A DNA stretch of 64,000 nt from contig NZ_CP015614.1 in NCBI RefSeq assembly GCF_000635915.2, positions 2,277,501-2,341,500 on the forward strand, read 5' to 3'. How positions within the stretch are numbered: position 1 is the stretch's first letter; the number at the start of each line of letters is the position of its first letter. Of the stretch, positions 37,273 to 45,281 are shown piece by piece. The position numbers and the translations under genes were made by a program. The DNA comes from Brevundimonas naejangsanensis (GTDB lineage Bacteria; Pseudomonadota; Alphaproteobacteria; Caulobacterales; Caulobacteraceae). The notes below the pieces were generated by a model. That model was not told the DNA's origin. It saw only the letters and a list, made by a program, of their open reading frames with translations, and ran no database searches.

Positions 37273-38925
37273 ATGTCCATCCGCCTGTCGCGCCGCGCGG
37301 CGCTGATTTCGTCCGCCGTCGCCGCCACGGGCGCGGCCCTGCCGACGACCGGCTGGGCCCAGACCAGCGCCGATACACGCTCCGACGAGGAGATCGCCGC
37401 CGCCGCCGACGCCTGGGTGCAGCGCTGCATGGCCGCCTGGCCGGAGCAACCCGCCGTGTCGCTGGCCCTGGTGCGCGACGGCAAGACGGTGCTGGCCAAG
37501 GGTTACGGCGTACGCCGCCAGGGCAAGGCCGAGCCGGTCGATGAGCACACCCTGTTCGCCATCGCGTCGAACTCCAAGAACGTCACCGCCGCCTGCCTGG
37601 CCATCCTGGTCGACGAGGGCAAGGTGAAGTGGGACGAGCCGATCAGGACCTATCTGCCCGGCTTCACCCTGTCGGACCCGATGGTCGGCGAGCGCATCAC
37701 CGTGCGCGATACGCTGAGCCACCGCGCCGGCTTCGGCCTGGGCGCCGGCGACCTGCTGTTCTGGCCCAATAGCGACCGGACCCGAGCCGAGGTCCTGGCC
37801 CAGGCCGCCTTCGTGCCGATCAAGGACGGCTTTCGCGAAGGCTACAACTACTGCAACCTGATGTTCGTGGTCGCGGGCGCCGTGATCGAGAAGGTGTCGG
37901 GCCTGTCGTGGGAGGATTTCGTCCAGACCCGCATCTTCGACAAGGTCGGCATGAGCGAGAGCGTGCCCCTGGCCCGCCTGGCCGATCCGAAGAAGAGCGC
38001 CCTGCCCCACGGCCGCGTCGGGCCGCCCCTGCGCTATCAGGGGCCGATGACCCAGATCGCCGACTCCATCGTCGAGGTGTGGAACTGGGATTCGGCGGCG
38101 GCGGCGGGCGGCATCTGCGCCAGCGCCCACGACTGGGCCAAGTGGATCGCCGTGCGCCTGAACGACGGCAAGCTGGCCGACGGGTCGCGCCTGTTCTCCG
38201 AAGCCGCCGCGCGCGAGATGGTCAAGCCCAACATCATCGTCTCCTCGTCCAACGGACCGACGGCTGAGCTGCCCAACCGGGCCGTGGCCTCGACCTACGC
38301 CATGGGCCTGCAGGTGCAGGACTATCGCGGCGAGCGGCTGGCGACGCACGGCGGCGGCTCGCCGGGCGGCATCTCGGCCACAGTGCTGATCCCCGGCCGC
38401 AAGATCGGTTTTTCCGTCTTCACCAACGCCGAGGAGAGCTTCCTCTTGCGCGCCCTGCGTTCGGGCCTGTCGGACATCGCCATGAACAAGGTCGACGTCG
38501 ACTGGATCGCCGACTCCAAGAAGCGCGAGGCCGAGGGGACCGAAAAGTCGCTGAAGGCCGCCGTCGAGATCGACGCCAAACAGGCGGCGGGCGCGGCGCC
38601 GTCCCTGCCGCTGGAGGCCTACGCCGGAACCTGGCGCGACCCCTGGTACGGCGACATCGTCATCGAGCCGAAGACCGAAGGTCGCGGCCGCAACCGCAAG
38701 TCCGGCCTGTGGCTGCGCTTCACCCACACCCCTGCGCTGCAGGGCTGGCTGGAGCCCTATGACGGCGAGACCTTCCGCACCCGCTTCCCCGACAAGCGCG
38801 AAGAGGACGCCTTCATCACCTTTGCGATCGCCACGGCCAAGCCCGCGACCGCCACGGTCAAGGGCGTCTCGCCCGACATCGACTTCAGCTACGACTATCA
38901 AGACCTGCGGCTGACGCGGGTCTGA
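37273..38925 (+). CDS. Serine hydrolase, beta-lactamase/PBP-like family with C-terminal DUF3471-type domain
   Basis: This exported serine hydrolase has 550 residues. The signal is Tat-like (RLSRRAALISSAVAATGAAL, cleavage near GWAQ). The class C/PBP fold has S99-x-x-K102 in ASNSK, the Tyr motif Y193-C-N195 and THGG in place of KTG. After about residue 440 a beta-rich C-terminal domain (LEAYAGTWRDPWYGDIVIEP) resembles DUF3471. Such proteins are usually peptidases or esterases, and true beta-lactamase action is not implied. ATG 37273 has GGGAGCG upstream. Confidence 0.92.
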   Translation: MSIRLSRRAALISSAVAATGAALPTTGWAQTSADTRSDEEIAAAADAWVQRCMAAWPEQPAVSLALVRDGKTVLAKGYGVRRQGKAEPVDEHTLFAIASNSKNVTAACLAILVDEGKVKWDEPIRTYLPGFTLSDPMVGERITVRDTLSHRAGFGLGAGDLLFWPNSDRTRAEVLAQAAFVPIKDGFREGYNYCNLMFVVAGAVIEKVSGLSWEDFVQTRIFDKVGMSESVPLARLADPKKSALPHGRVGPPLRYQGPMTQIADSIVEVWNWDSAAAAGGICASAHDWAKWIAVRLNDGKLADGSRLFSEAAAREMVKPNIIVSSSNGPTAELPNRAVASTYAMGLQVQDYRGERLATHGGGSPGGISATVLIPGRKIGFSVFTNAEESFLLRALRSGLSDIAMNKVDVDWIADSKKREAEGTEKSLKAAVEIDAKQAAGAAPSLPLEAYAGTWRDPWYGDIVIEPKTEGRGRNRKSGLWLRFTHTPALQGWLEPYDGETFRTRFPDKREEDAFITFAIATAKPATATVKGVSPDIDFSYDYQDLRLTRV

Positions 38926-38932
38926 AAAAAGT

Positions 38933-39097
38933 CCCTTCTCCCCTTGTGGGAGAAGGTGGCCCGTCAGGGCCGGATGAGGGGTGTGGGCGCCTCGCCTAGA
39001 ATGTGGGGCGACGACACGTTTGAACCTTGAAGCCGCCCGCCATCACCCCTCATCCGTCATGCTGCGCATGCCACCTTCTCCCACAAGGGGAGAAGGG
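38933..39097. repeat. Long inverted-repeat element, family B copy 2
   Basis: A perfect 28-bp inverted repeat bounds it (38933-38960 against 39070-39097), sharing its 26-bp core with the copy at 32952-33121. Inner arms CGGATGAGGGGTG and CACCCCTCATCCG are also shared. It lies between convergent genes. Confidence 0.85.
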
Positions 39098-39103
39098 CCT
39101 CGG

Positions 39104-39505
39104 TCAGCGCGCCGGGCGCTGCCCCGCCTCGAGAATCGGCATCCCCGCCTCTGTCGGGATGTAGATGGTCTGGCGACCGTCCTTACCGGCCGTCTCCTGC
39201 AGCATGTTGATGTAGGACCAGCGCAGATAGGCCTCTGGGCCGCCCAGGGCCTCAGCCATGATGCGGTTGGCCTCATTGGCGCCCTTGGCGCGCTCGATCT
39301 CGGCGGCGGCGGTCAGCTTGGCCGAGTCCAGGGCGGCCTGGGCCTCCAGCACGCGGATGCGGCGGTTCTGCACGGCCTCTTCATAGGCGGCGCGGCCGGC
39401 CATCTGCTTGGAGTAGACGTTGTAGGTCGGAAATCCGATCAGCACGATCGCCAGGACGGCGACGACGCCGACGATGGATCCAACGGTGAGGCCGACGCCG
39501 CGCAT
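39104..39505 (-). CDS. Small membrane-anchored protein resembling the C-terminal part of SPFH/band-7 proteins
   Basis: The 133-residue protein has one N-terminal membrane helix (GLTVGSIVGVVAVLAIVLIGFPTYNVYS) and a coiled-coil segment rich in Ala and Glu (EAQAALDSAKLTAAAEIERAKGANEANRIM). Its tail ends IYIPTEAGMPILEAG. That order matches the region after the band-7 domain in HflC/prohibitin-like proteins, while the band-7 domain itself is absent. ATG 39505 (MRGVGLT) starts the helix. An assembly or scaffold role is only an analogy. Confidence 0.75.
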   Translation of the reverse strand: MRGVGLTVGSIVGVVAVLAIVLIGFPTYNVYSKQMAGRAAYEEAVQNRRIRVLEAQAALDSAKLTAAAEIERAKGANEANRIMAEALGGPEAYLRWSYINMLQETAGKDGRQTIYIPTEAGMPILEAGQRPAR

Positions 39506-39590
39506 GGGCTTGTCCTGAAAAGCTAAAGCAAAAGAGACGCGCAAGGTGGCGGCGAGAGCCGCCTGCGGTCAAGCATCATGACGACGCCGA

Positions 39591-40325
39591 TCAGCGTCGG
39601 CGCTTCGGCGTTGCGGCCGGGGCCGGAACCAGCTCCAGAATGTCGAGATTGGACTCATTGGCCGGCCAGGGCGTCACCAGCCGCCAGCGGCTTTCGCCGA
39701 TCCGCTCTAGCACCGAGACCATGTCGCGCTCGGGCCGCTGGCCATAGGCGCGGGCGGCTGGCTCCGACGCCAGCGCCATCGAGCCGAGGAAGACCATTTC
39801 ACGATCATTCTCGGGGAACAGCAGACCCGCCTGACGTTGCGAGCCGCTGAGCTTGGTCAGCTTGAGCCCCAGGGCGGTGTTCTCGATGCGGCAGGCGAAC
39901 CAGCCGTAGACGACATAGCCCAGACCGCCCTCGCCGCCCTGAGAGCCCAGCTTGATCGTCCGGCAGCGATAGGCGCCCTCCGGCGGCGTCACGCCCGCCC
40001 GCGTCGCGGCCGGGTCGATCAGGTCGCCCAGCGACGCCAGGTCGCCCGAACCTGTCTGACGCCTGGACTGCTCCAGAGCCAGCGACCAGGCGGCGGCCCG
40101 GCGCTGATAACGATCACGATCGGCGGCGGTGATGACGCCGCGCCAATCCGCCAGAACGGCGCCCGTCGGCGCGTCCGGCGCGGCCGGAATGGAAGGCGGC
40201 GGCGGAGGCGGAGGGGGCGGCGGCGGGGTCGTGGCGCACGCCGCCAGCAGGGCGGACAGCGACAGCGCCGCCAGACCGGTGCGGACAACGGTTGGTCGGA
40301 AAAAGTCAACGGGCGCGCGCTGCAT
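39591..40325 (-). CDS. Putative lipoprotein with DUF4893-type domain and polyproline linker
   Basis: A signal peptide with lipobox (ALSLSALLAACATT) is followed by eleven consecutive prolines and then a ~190-residue domain beginning VLADWRGVITAADRDRYQRR. That start and the later VYGWFACRIENTALGLKLTKLSGSQRQAGLLFPEN resemble DUF4893 proteins, whose function is unknown. Two cysteines (YRCRT and FACRI) may pair. The proline run is encoded by a GGC/GGA-rich simple repeat (40197-40231). Confidence 0.8.
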   Translation of the reverse strand: MQRAPVDFFRPTVVRTGLAALSLSALLAACATTPPPPPPPPPPPSIPAAPDAPTGAVLADWRGVITAADRDRYQRRAAAWSLALEQSRRQTGSGDLASLGDLIDPAATRAGVTPPEGAYRCRTIKLGSQGGEGGLGYVVYGWFACRIENTALGLKLTKLSGSQRQAGLLFPENDREMVFLGSMALASEPAARAYGQRPERDMVSVLERIGESRWRLVTPWPANESNLDILELVPAPAATPKRRR

Positions 40326-40410
40326 ATCGGGTTTCCCTGACGAACGGGATCGAAAGCCCCATTTCTCTAGGAAGCCGTCGCAGCCCTCCGCGTCAACCCT
40401 GAGCCGCGAC

Positions 40411-41757
40411 TTATGAAGCGGCGCGCATCGCCGGCGGTCCGCTGAGGGCGCGCGTCAACGCCTGCGCCAACCCCGTCACGGAGACCGGGCGGTGCAGCAC
40501 CTCGGCCACGTCCGCGGCCCTGGAAACCTCAGGATCCGAACTGACGCCCAGCACGGGGGTGGAGCGCATCGCCGGGTCCGTCCGCAGGTCCGTCAGGAAG
40601 GCCGCGCCGCCGTCCGTCGCCAGATCCAGATCGAGCACCACTGCGTCCGGCCGCAGGTCGCGCGCCATCGCCGCACCCTTGGCCGCGCAGTCCGCGACAT
40701 GAAGCTGCAAGCCGCCGAAGTCCTGCACCAGGCGTCGCATCAGGGCGACGGCGGCCTTGTCCCTGGCGACATACAGGACCACGCCGTGCGGCAACCGCGA
40801 CAGCTCCGGCAACAGGCGATCCGCATTCGGCGCCCCATCCGTCGAAGCCGCGTCGGCGGCAGGCAGGCTGATGATGAAGGCGGCGCCCCGCCCCTCGGCG
40901 CTGACGCCTTCGAGACGGCCTTGCATGGCTTGCAACTGGGTCCTGGCGGCGGCCAGTCCCGGCCAGGATGAGCGGGCGCCCTCTTCGCCGACAGCGGCGA
41001 TGGCGTGGGCGGCGAGCGGCTGGAACAGGGTTTCAAGCTGCGCCGACGACAGGCCCGGACCGTTGTCGCGAACCGTCACCTGGACCTCGCCGCCAAGACG
41101 GCGCGCCTGAATCTCCACAAAGCCGCCGGGGTCGCTGCGGCGCACCGCACCCGCGATCACATCGGCGAAGACGCGCATCAGGCGTTCCGGATCCACCATC
41201 GCGGTCAGCCCGGCCTGAGGCTCGGGCAGGGCCAGCGACACCTTGGCCGCCTCGGCATCCTGAAGCAGGGGCAGGCAGGCGCGGTGCGCCAGCAACAGGG
41301 GATCGACGCGTTGAAGCCGGCCCGTCGCCGGCCGTTCGGCCTCGGCCAGGGCGCTCAAGCCCTCCACCAGCGTCAGCAGGCGCGTCGCCGCTTCGCCGAT
41401 GCGTTCGGCCGCCTGCCGTTGGCGATGGCTGAGCGGCTCGCCCCCTGCGTTCAGCCGCAGCAGATCGGAAAAGCCCAGCACGCCCTCCAGCGGCGTGCGC
41501 ATCTGGCGACTGACGACGCGGATCAGATCGGCATGGCGACGACGGCCCTGAAAGGCCTCTTCTTCAGCACGCAGGCGCGCCGCATCGGACTGCGTCAGCG
41601 CGGCCTCGAGCTGGGCGACGCGGCGACGGGCGCCTTCCAGCTGGCCGTCATGAAGACGCTGGACCGCGCCGATGCGTCGATGCGCTCGGAAAGACAGCCG
41701 GACCCCGGCGACGCCTGTCGCCAGACAGAGAGCGACTACAAAGACGAGCAATTCCAT
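40411..41757 (-). CDS. Hybrid sensor-kinase-like protein with degenerate catalytic and receiver residues
   Basis: The 448 residues comprise one N-terminal membrane helix (MELLVFVVALCLATGVAGV), a coiled coil, an HisKA-like dimerisation helix, a HATPase-like domain and a receiver-like domain. The H-box reads VVSRQMRTPLEGVLGFSDLL, so the phospho-acceptor His is Arg84. The N-box reads FADVIAGAVRRS, with Gly in place of the Mg-binding Asn. The G1 box DNGPGLS remains. In the receiver the acceptor Asp is kept (VVLDLDL) but the acidic pair reads ARD and the conserved Lys is Arg (LHRPVSV). It is probably a phosphotransfer-dead, binding-type regulator. ATG 41757 has GGGAGGAAGG upstream. Confidence 0.85.
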   Translation of the reverse strand: MELLVFVVALCLATGVAGVRLSFRAHRRIGAVQRLHDGQLEGARRRVAQLEAALTQSDAARLRAEEEAFQGRRRHADLIRVVSRQMRTPLEGVLGFSDLLRLNAGGEPLSHRQRQAAERIGEAATRLLTLVEGLSALAEAERPATGRLQRVDPLLLAHRACLPLLQDAEAAKVSLALPEPQAGLTAMVDPERLMRVFADVIAGAVRRSDPGGFVEIQARRLGGEVQVTVRDNGPGLSSAQLETLFQPLAAHAIAAVGEEGARSSWPGLAAARTQLQAMQGRLEGVSAEGRGAAFIISLPAADAASTDGAPNADRLLPELSRLPHGVVLYVARDKAAVALMRRLVQDFGGLQLHVADCAAKGAAMARDLRPDAVVLDLDLATDGGAAFLTDLRTDPAMRSTPVLGVSSDPEVSRAADVAEVLHRPVSVTGLAQALTRALSGPPAMRAAS

Positions 41758-41791
41758 CACCCTTCCTCCCATAGAGAGGAGGATGACGACG

Positions 41792-41823
41792 AAAGGTTGT
41801 ATTTTTCTGTAGGCGCAACCTTT
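41792..41823. promoter_or_regulatory. 8-bp inverted repeat between DUF4167 and the kinase-like gene
   Basis: AAAGGTTG (41792-41799) and CAACCTTT (41816-41823) are separated by an AT-rich 16-base loop. It lies 17 bases past the DUF4167 stop and about 35 bases ahead of the kinase-like gene. There is no T-run, so operator or attenuating hairpin are equally possible. Confidence 0.4.
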
Positions 41824-41839
41824 ACGGGTTAAGCGGGTC

Positions 41840-42757
41840 TCAGCCTTCTTCGTCCGTGGCGACCGCATCGGCCTTGCGGCGGGTGCGACGCTTGGGCGCG
41901 GGGGCCGGTTCATCCTCGGCGGAGGCCGCTTCTTCGGCCGCGATCGGCCGCGTCAGAAAGCCCGGCAGGGCGGCGGCGTCATCGGTCGGTTGAGCCGCAT
42001 CGTCCTCGGCCGCCGCACGCGCACGTCGCGGAGCGCGAGGCGCGCGAGGCGCACGCTCGACCGGGGCTTCTTCAACCACGGCCGGCGCCTCGGCGCTCTG
42101 AATCGGCTGGTCCTCGCCCGGCGCCGAATCTTCGCCAGAGGCCGCAGCGTCGCCTTCGCCTTCATTGTTCTCGAAGCGGCGGTTGCGCTCCTCACGCCGG
42201 CGCTCCCAGCGCTCCCGGCGCGTTTCGCGGCGGCCGCCCTCGCGGCCTTCGGCGTCGGCGCCGTTGTCCGATCCCTCGCGGTCACGGTCACGGTCGCGAT
42301 CGCGCTCACGGTCGCGGTTGGCCTCGCGGTCGGCGCGCTCGGCCTGGCGGCGCGCCTCGTCTTCTACACGGCGCTCCTCGGCTTGCTGAGCGGCGATGAT
42401 CGCGGCGGCCTGAGCGCCCGATTCGTCCTCGAAATCGATGTCGAAGCCTTGGCCCGCCAGTTCGCGCTGGGCGATCTCGCTGACCGGGCGTTGCGGCTGA
42501 AGCGCGCGCAGGACGCGGAAATAGTGTTCGGCGTGCTGGGTGTAGTTCTCCGCCAGGACGCGGTCGCCAGCGGCTGCGGCGTCGCGCGCCAGCTGCATAT
42601 AGCGTTCATAGACGGTCTGGGCGTTGCCCCGGACCTTGATGTTCTCAGGACCTTGCGAGTCCCACGAACGGTTCGGATTGGTGGCGTTGGCGTTGTTGCC
42701 GCCGCCGGGCTTCCGGTTGCGTCCGCGCTGACGCTTCATGCCCTTGAAATCTCTCAT
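41840..42757 (-). CDS. DUF4167 domain protein
   Basis: The conserved N-terminal domain (KGMKRQRGRNRKPGGGNN... to RNAQ-type GNAQTVYERYMQLARDAAAAGDRVLAENYTQHAEHYFRVL) is typical of alphaproteobacterial DUF4167 proteins, which are commonly encoded downstream of prmC, as here. The remaining ~200 residues are disordered and highly charged: an RDRDRD run, acidic stretches and an Arg/Ala tail. The basic N-terminus suggests RNA or DNA binding, but the role is not established. The RD run is encoded by hexamer-like repeats. Confidence 0.9.
   Translation of the reverse strand: MRDFKGMKRQRGRNRKPGGGNNANATNPNRSWDSQGPENIKVRGNAQTVYERYMQLARDAAAAGDRVLAENYTQHAEHYFRVLRALQPQRPVSEIAQRELAGQGFDIDFEDESGAQAAAIIAAQQAEERRVEDEARRQAERADREANRDRERDRDRDRDREGSDNGADAEGREGGRRETRRERWERRREERNRRFENNEGEGDAAASGEDSAPGEDQPIQSAEAPAVVEEAPVERAPRAPRAPRRARAAAEDDAAQPTDDAAALPGFLTRPIAAEEAASAEDEPAPAPKRRTRRKADAVATDEEG
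42280..42322. repeat. Hexamer-like simple repeat within the DUF4167 gene
   Basis: About seven near-identical six-base units (GGTCAC, GGTCGC, GATCGC and similar) encode the alternating Arg-Asp run. It is a site where unit number could vary between strains. Confidence 0.6.
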
Positions 42758-43015
42758 CGGAGCTTACCGTGCTGGTGCGGGCCGCCGTCGAAGAAGACGG
42801 GCGGGACCCTGTTCGTCGTTCCGTTCGTTCGGGGCCTATCCCCGGTGCGAGCTTTTCGGAAAACCGTGCGTTCCCCGTGGTCCGCCGCGTCCGTCTGAGG
42901 GGCGCGACCGTCACTGGACCCGGACGCGCTTAAGCGAGCAAACCTGCCCGAAAAGGATGCGTTGGGATGGGAACAACACGGACTTAGCGCGCGGCGCGCC
43001 GCTTTCCAAGGGTTT

Positions 43016-43924
43016 TTATTGCAGCGGCGCTTCGATCTCGGGGATGGGGCCCACGCGGGGGTCCGGACCGTTGGTCACGACGCGGTCGCGATCCGCCAGG
43101 TCCTTGACCACCTTGACGTCGGTGAAGCCGGCCGCCTCGAACAGGGCCTTGACCGCCTCGCCCTGGTCCCAGCCGATCTCGACGGCGAAGACGCCTTCGG
43201 GGCGCAGGATGCGGGCGATCTCGGGCGCCAGGTCGCGATAGGGCTGCAGCCCGTCCGGCCCGCCGTCCAAAGCCAGATGAGGGTCGTGCTCGCGCACCTC
43301 GGGGTCCAGGCCGGCGATGTCGCCGGTCGGAATATAGGGCGGGTTGGACACCACCAGATCGAAGCTGGCGTCGGCGAAACCCGCCGCCCAGTCCGTTCGC
43401 ATGAAGGTGCAGCGGTTGTTCAGGTCCAGATTGGCCGCGTTCTCGCGCGCCACGGCGATGGCCTCGGTCGAGATGTCGGTGCCGACGCCGCGCGCGCCGC
43501 GCCGCTCGGCAAGGGCCGCCAGCAGGATGGCGCCCGACCCGGTGCCCAGATCAGCCATCTCGAAGGTCGAGTGCGGCGGAAAGGCGCGCACGATGACGTC
43601 CACCACCGTCTCGGTGTCCGGGCGCGGGCTCAGCACGTCGGGGGTGACGTTCAGCATGATCTTCCAGAAGCCCTTGCGGCCCAGGATGCGCGACACCGGC
43701 TCGCGGCGCAGGCGACGATCGACCATGGCGTCCAGCGCGCGGGTTTGCTCTTCGCTGAGAGCGCGATAGGGATCGGTCAGGATGTCGACGCGCCCCGCCC
43801 CGGTCGCCGCCTCAAGCAGCAGGCGGGCGTCGATGGAGGGGCTGTCGATGCCGGCGGCCTTCAGGCGGGCCTGCGCGCCTTTCCAGGCGGTCAGCAGGGT
43901 CGGTCGGGTGTTCTGATCGGGCAT
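43016..43924 (-). CDS. prmC: Peptide chain release factor N5-glutamine methyltransferase
   Basis: PrmC methylates the Gln of the GGQ motif in release factors. SAM-binding is shown by MADLGTGSGAILLAAL and the glutamine-site motif by SNPPYIPTGDI. The length from ATG 43924 is 302 residues; an in-frame ATG at 43972 is less likely. Its substrate gene prfA lies upstream on the same strand but is separated by a YihY-family gene on the other strand, so the usual prfA-prmC operon is interrupted here. Confidence 0.96.
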   Translation of the reverse strand: MPDQNTRPTLLTAWKGAQARLKAAGIDSPSIDARLLLEAATGAGRVDILTDPYRALSEEQTRALDAMVDRRLRREPVSRILGRKGFWKIMLNVTPDVLSPRPDTETVVDVIVRAFPPHSTFEMADLGTGSGAILLAALAERRGARGVGTDISTEAIAVARENAANLDLNNRCTFMRTDWAAGFADASFDLVVSNPPYIPTGDIAGLDPEVREHDPHLALDGGPDGLQPYRDLAPEIARILRPEGVFAVEIGWDQGEAVKALFEAAGFTDVKVVKDLADRDRVVTNGPDPRVGPIPEIEAPLQ

Positions 43925-43962
43925 TCCCGGTGATTGGGGTCTGCGGCGCGCGATTTCAAGAC

Positions 43963-43987
43963 GGAACGGCATCGCAGCGTAGCCGTT
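43963..43987 (+). promoter_or_regulatory. EcfG/SigT-type general stress promoter
   Basis: GGAAC (43963-43967) and CGTT (43984-43987) are 16 bases apart, an exact match to the alphaproteobacterial general stress response promoter GGAAC-N16/17-CGTT. The CGTT ends 9 bases before the ATG of the YihY-family gene, so the message would have almost no leader. Confidence 0.6.
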
Positions 43988-43996
43988 GAGGGGCGA

Positions 43997-45271
43997 ATGG
44001 GGATTCACGACCTGCTCAAATCGAACCGTCGCCGTTCAAGGCGTCGCCCGTCTCATTCCTCGACGAGAGGCGGCGGCGGCCTGGTGCGTTATCTGGCGGC
44101 TGCGGCCGGCGGGCTGGCGACCGGAGCCACCGCCGCCCACCTGCTCTATACGCAAGGCCATCGCTTCGGCCTTGAGCTGCGGCCGGCGCGCCCCGACGTC
44201 CTGCCGCCGCGCGATCCGACGCCCGAGGACTATGACGCCAAGGAGCCGGGACGCGGTCGCCTGGCCCAGCGGCCGTTGCAAATCCCGCACAAGGGCTGGG
44301 TCGATATCCTGTGGCGCACGGTGATGGGCTATTTCGGCGACCGGGTCGGCTTCGTGGCGGGGGGCGTGACCTTCTTCATGCTGCTGGCGCTGTTCCCGAC
44401 GCTGGGCGCCTTCGTCACCATCTACGGCCTGTTCGCCGATCCGACCGACGCCTGGGGCCAGCTCAGCTTCCTCTATGAGATTCTGCCCTCGAACGTAGCG
44501 CAGTTCCTGGGGGCTGAGATGACGCGGCTGGCGGGCAATTCCACCGGCCAGCTGACCTTCACCCTGGTGTGGACCCTGCTGCTGACGCTGTTGGCGGCGA
44601 ACGGGGGCATCAAGACGCTCTTCTACGGCTTGAATCTCGCCTATCACGAGGTCGAGCGGCGCAACATCGTGGTCTACAACCTGATGTGCATGGCCTTCAC
44701 CGTCTCGGCGATGGCGGCGGTGCTGCTGAGTTCGGCTCTGGTGGTCGGCGTGCCCTTGGTGCTGGCGGTGTTCGGGCTTCAAGACGAATGGGCCTATCTG
44801 GCCCCCTTGCGCTGGCCCCTGCTGTTCTTCGGCTATGTCGGCGCGCTGGCCCTGATCTACCGGCTGGGGCCGAGCCGGGCGCGGGCGCGGTGGCGCTGGC
44901 TGACGCCGGGCGCCCTGTTCGCAGCGACGATGAGCCTGCTGGTCTCCTTCCTGTTCAGCTGGTTCCTGACCAATTTCGTGCGCACCGATTCCTACGGCCC
45001 GCTGGCGGCGGCCATGGGTTTCCTGCTGTGGACCTGGTTCTCGGTGCAGGTGATCCTGATGGGCGCGCGTCTGAACGCCGAGATCGAACACCAGACGGCC
45101 CAGGATACGACCATCGGCCCGCCCCTGCCCATCGGCGAGCGGGGCGCGGTGATGGCCGATTCCGTCGGGGCCCGACGCGGCAACCCCGCCGCCCTGGCCT
45201 ATACGCTGAAATACGCCGAGAGCCTGGGCGACCGGGTGCTGAAGCGAGGCGCCCGCAAGAGACGGCGCTGA
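43997..45271 (+). CDS. YihY/UPF0761 family membrane protein
   Basis: The 424-residue inner-membrane protein has a long basic cytoplasmic N-terminus (RRRSRRRPSHSSTRGGG), one early hydrophobic stretch and then about six membrane helices. Family blocks include YFGDRVGFVAGGVTFFMLLALFPTLGAFV and LLLTLLAANGGIKTLFYGLNLAY and the late LLWTWFSVQVILMGARLNAEIEH. The older name ribonuclease BN is a misassignment; the function is unknown. ATG 43997 has GAGGGGCGA directly upstream, and a stress-type promoter precedes it. It lies between prfA and prmC on the opposite strand. Confidence 0.92.
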   Translation: MGIHDLLKSNRRRSRRRPSHSSTRGGGGLVRYLAAAAGGLATGATAAHLLYTQGHRFGLELRPARPDVLPPRDPTPEDYDAKEPGRGRLAQRPLQIPHKGWVDILWRTVMGYFGDRVGFVAGGVTFFMLLALFPTLGAFVTIYGLFADPTDAWGQLSFLYEILPSNVAQFLGAEMTRLAGNSTGQLTFTLVWTLLLTLLAANGGIKTLFYGLNLAYHEVERRNIVVYNLMCMAFTVSAMAAVLLSSALVVGVPLVLAVFGLQDEWAYLAPLRWPLLFFGYVGALALIYRLGPSRARARWRWLTPGALFAATMSLLVSFLFSWFLTNFVRTDSYGPLAAAMGFLLWTWFSVQVILMGARLNAEIEHQTAQDTTIGPPLPIGERGAVMADSVGARRGNPAALAYTLKYAESLGDRVLKRGARKRRR

Positions 45272-45281
45272 GGCCGGCCCC

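Noticed and set aside
37273..38925. Antibiotic-resistance beta-lactamase
   Set aside because: The large C-terminal domain and HGG motif point to the broad serine-hydrolase family; nothing specific to class C resistance enzymes was seen.
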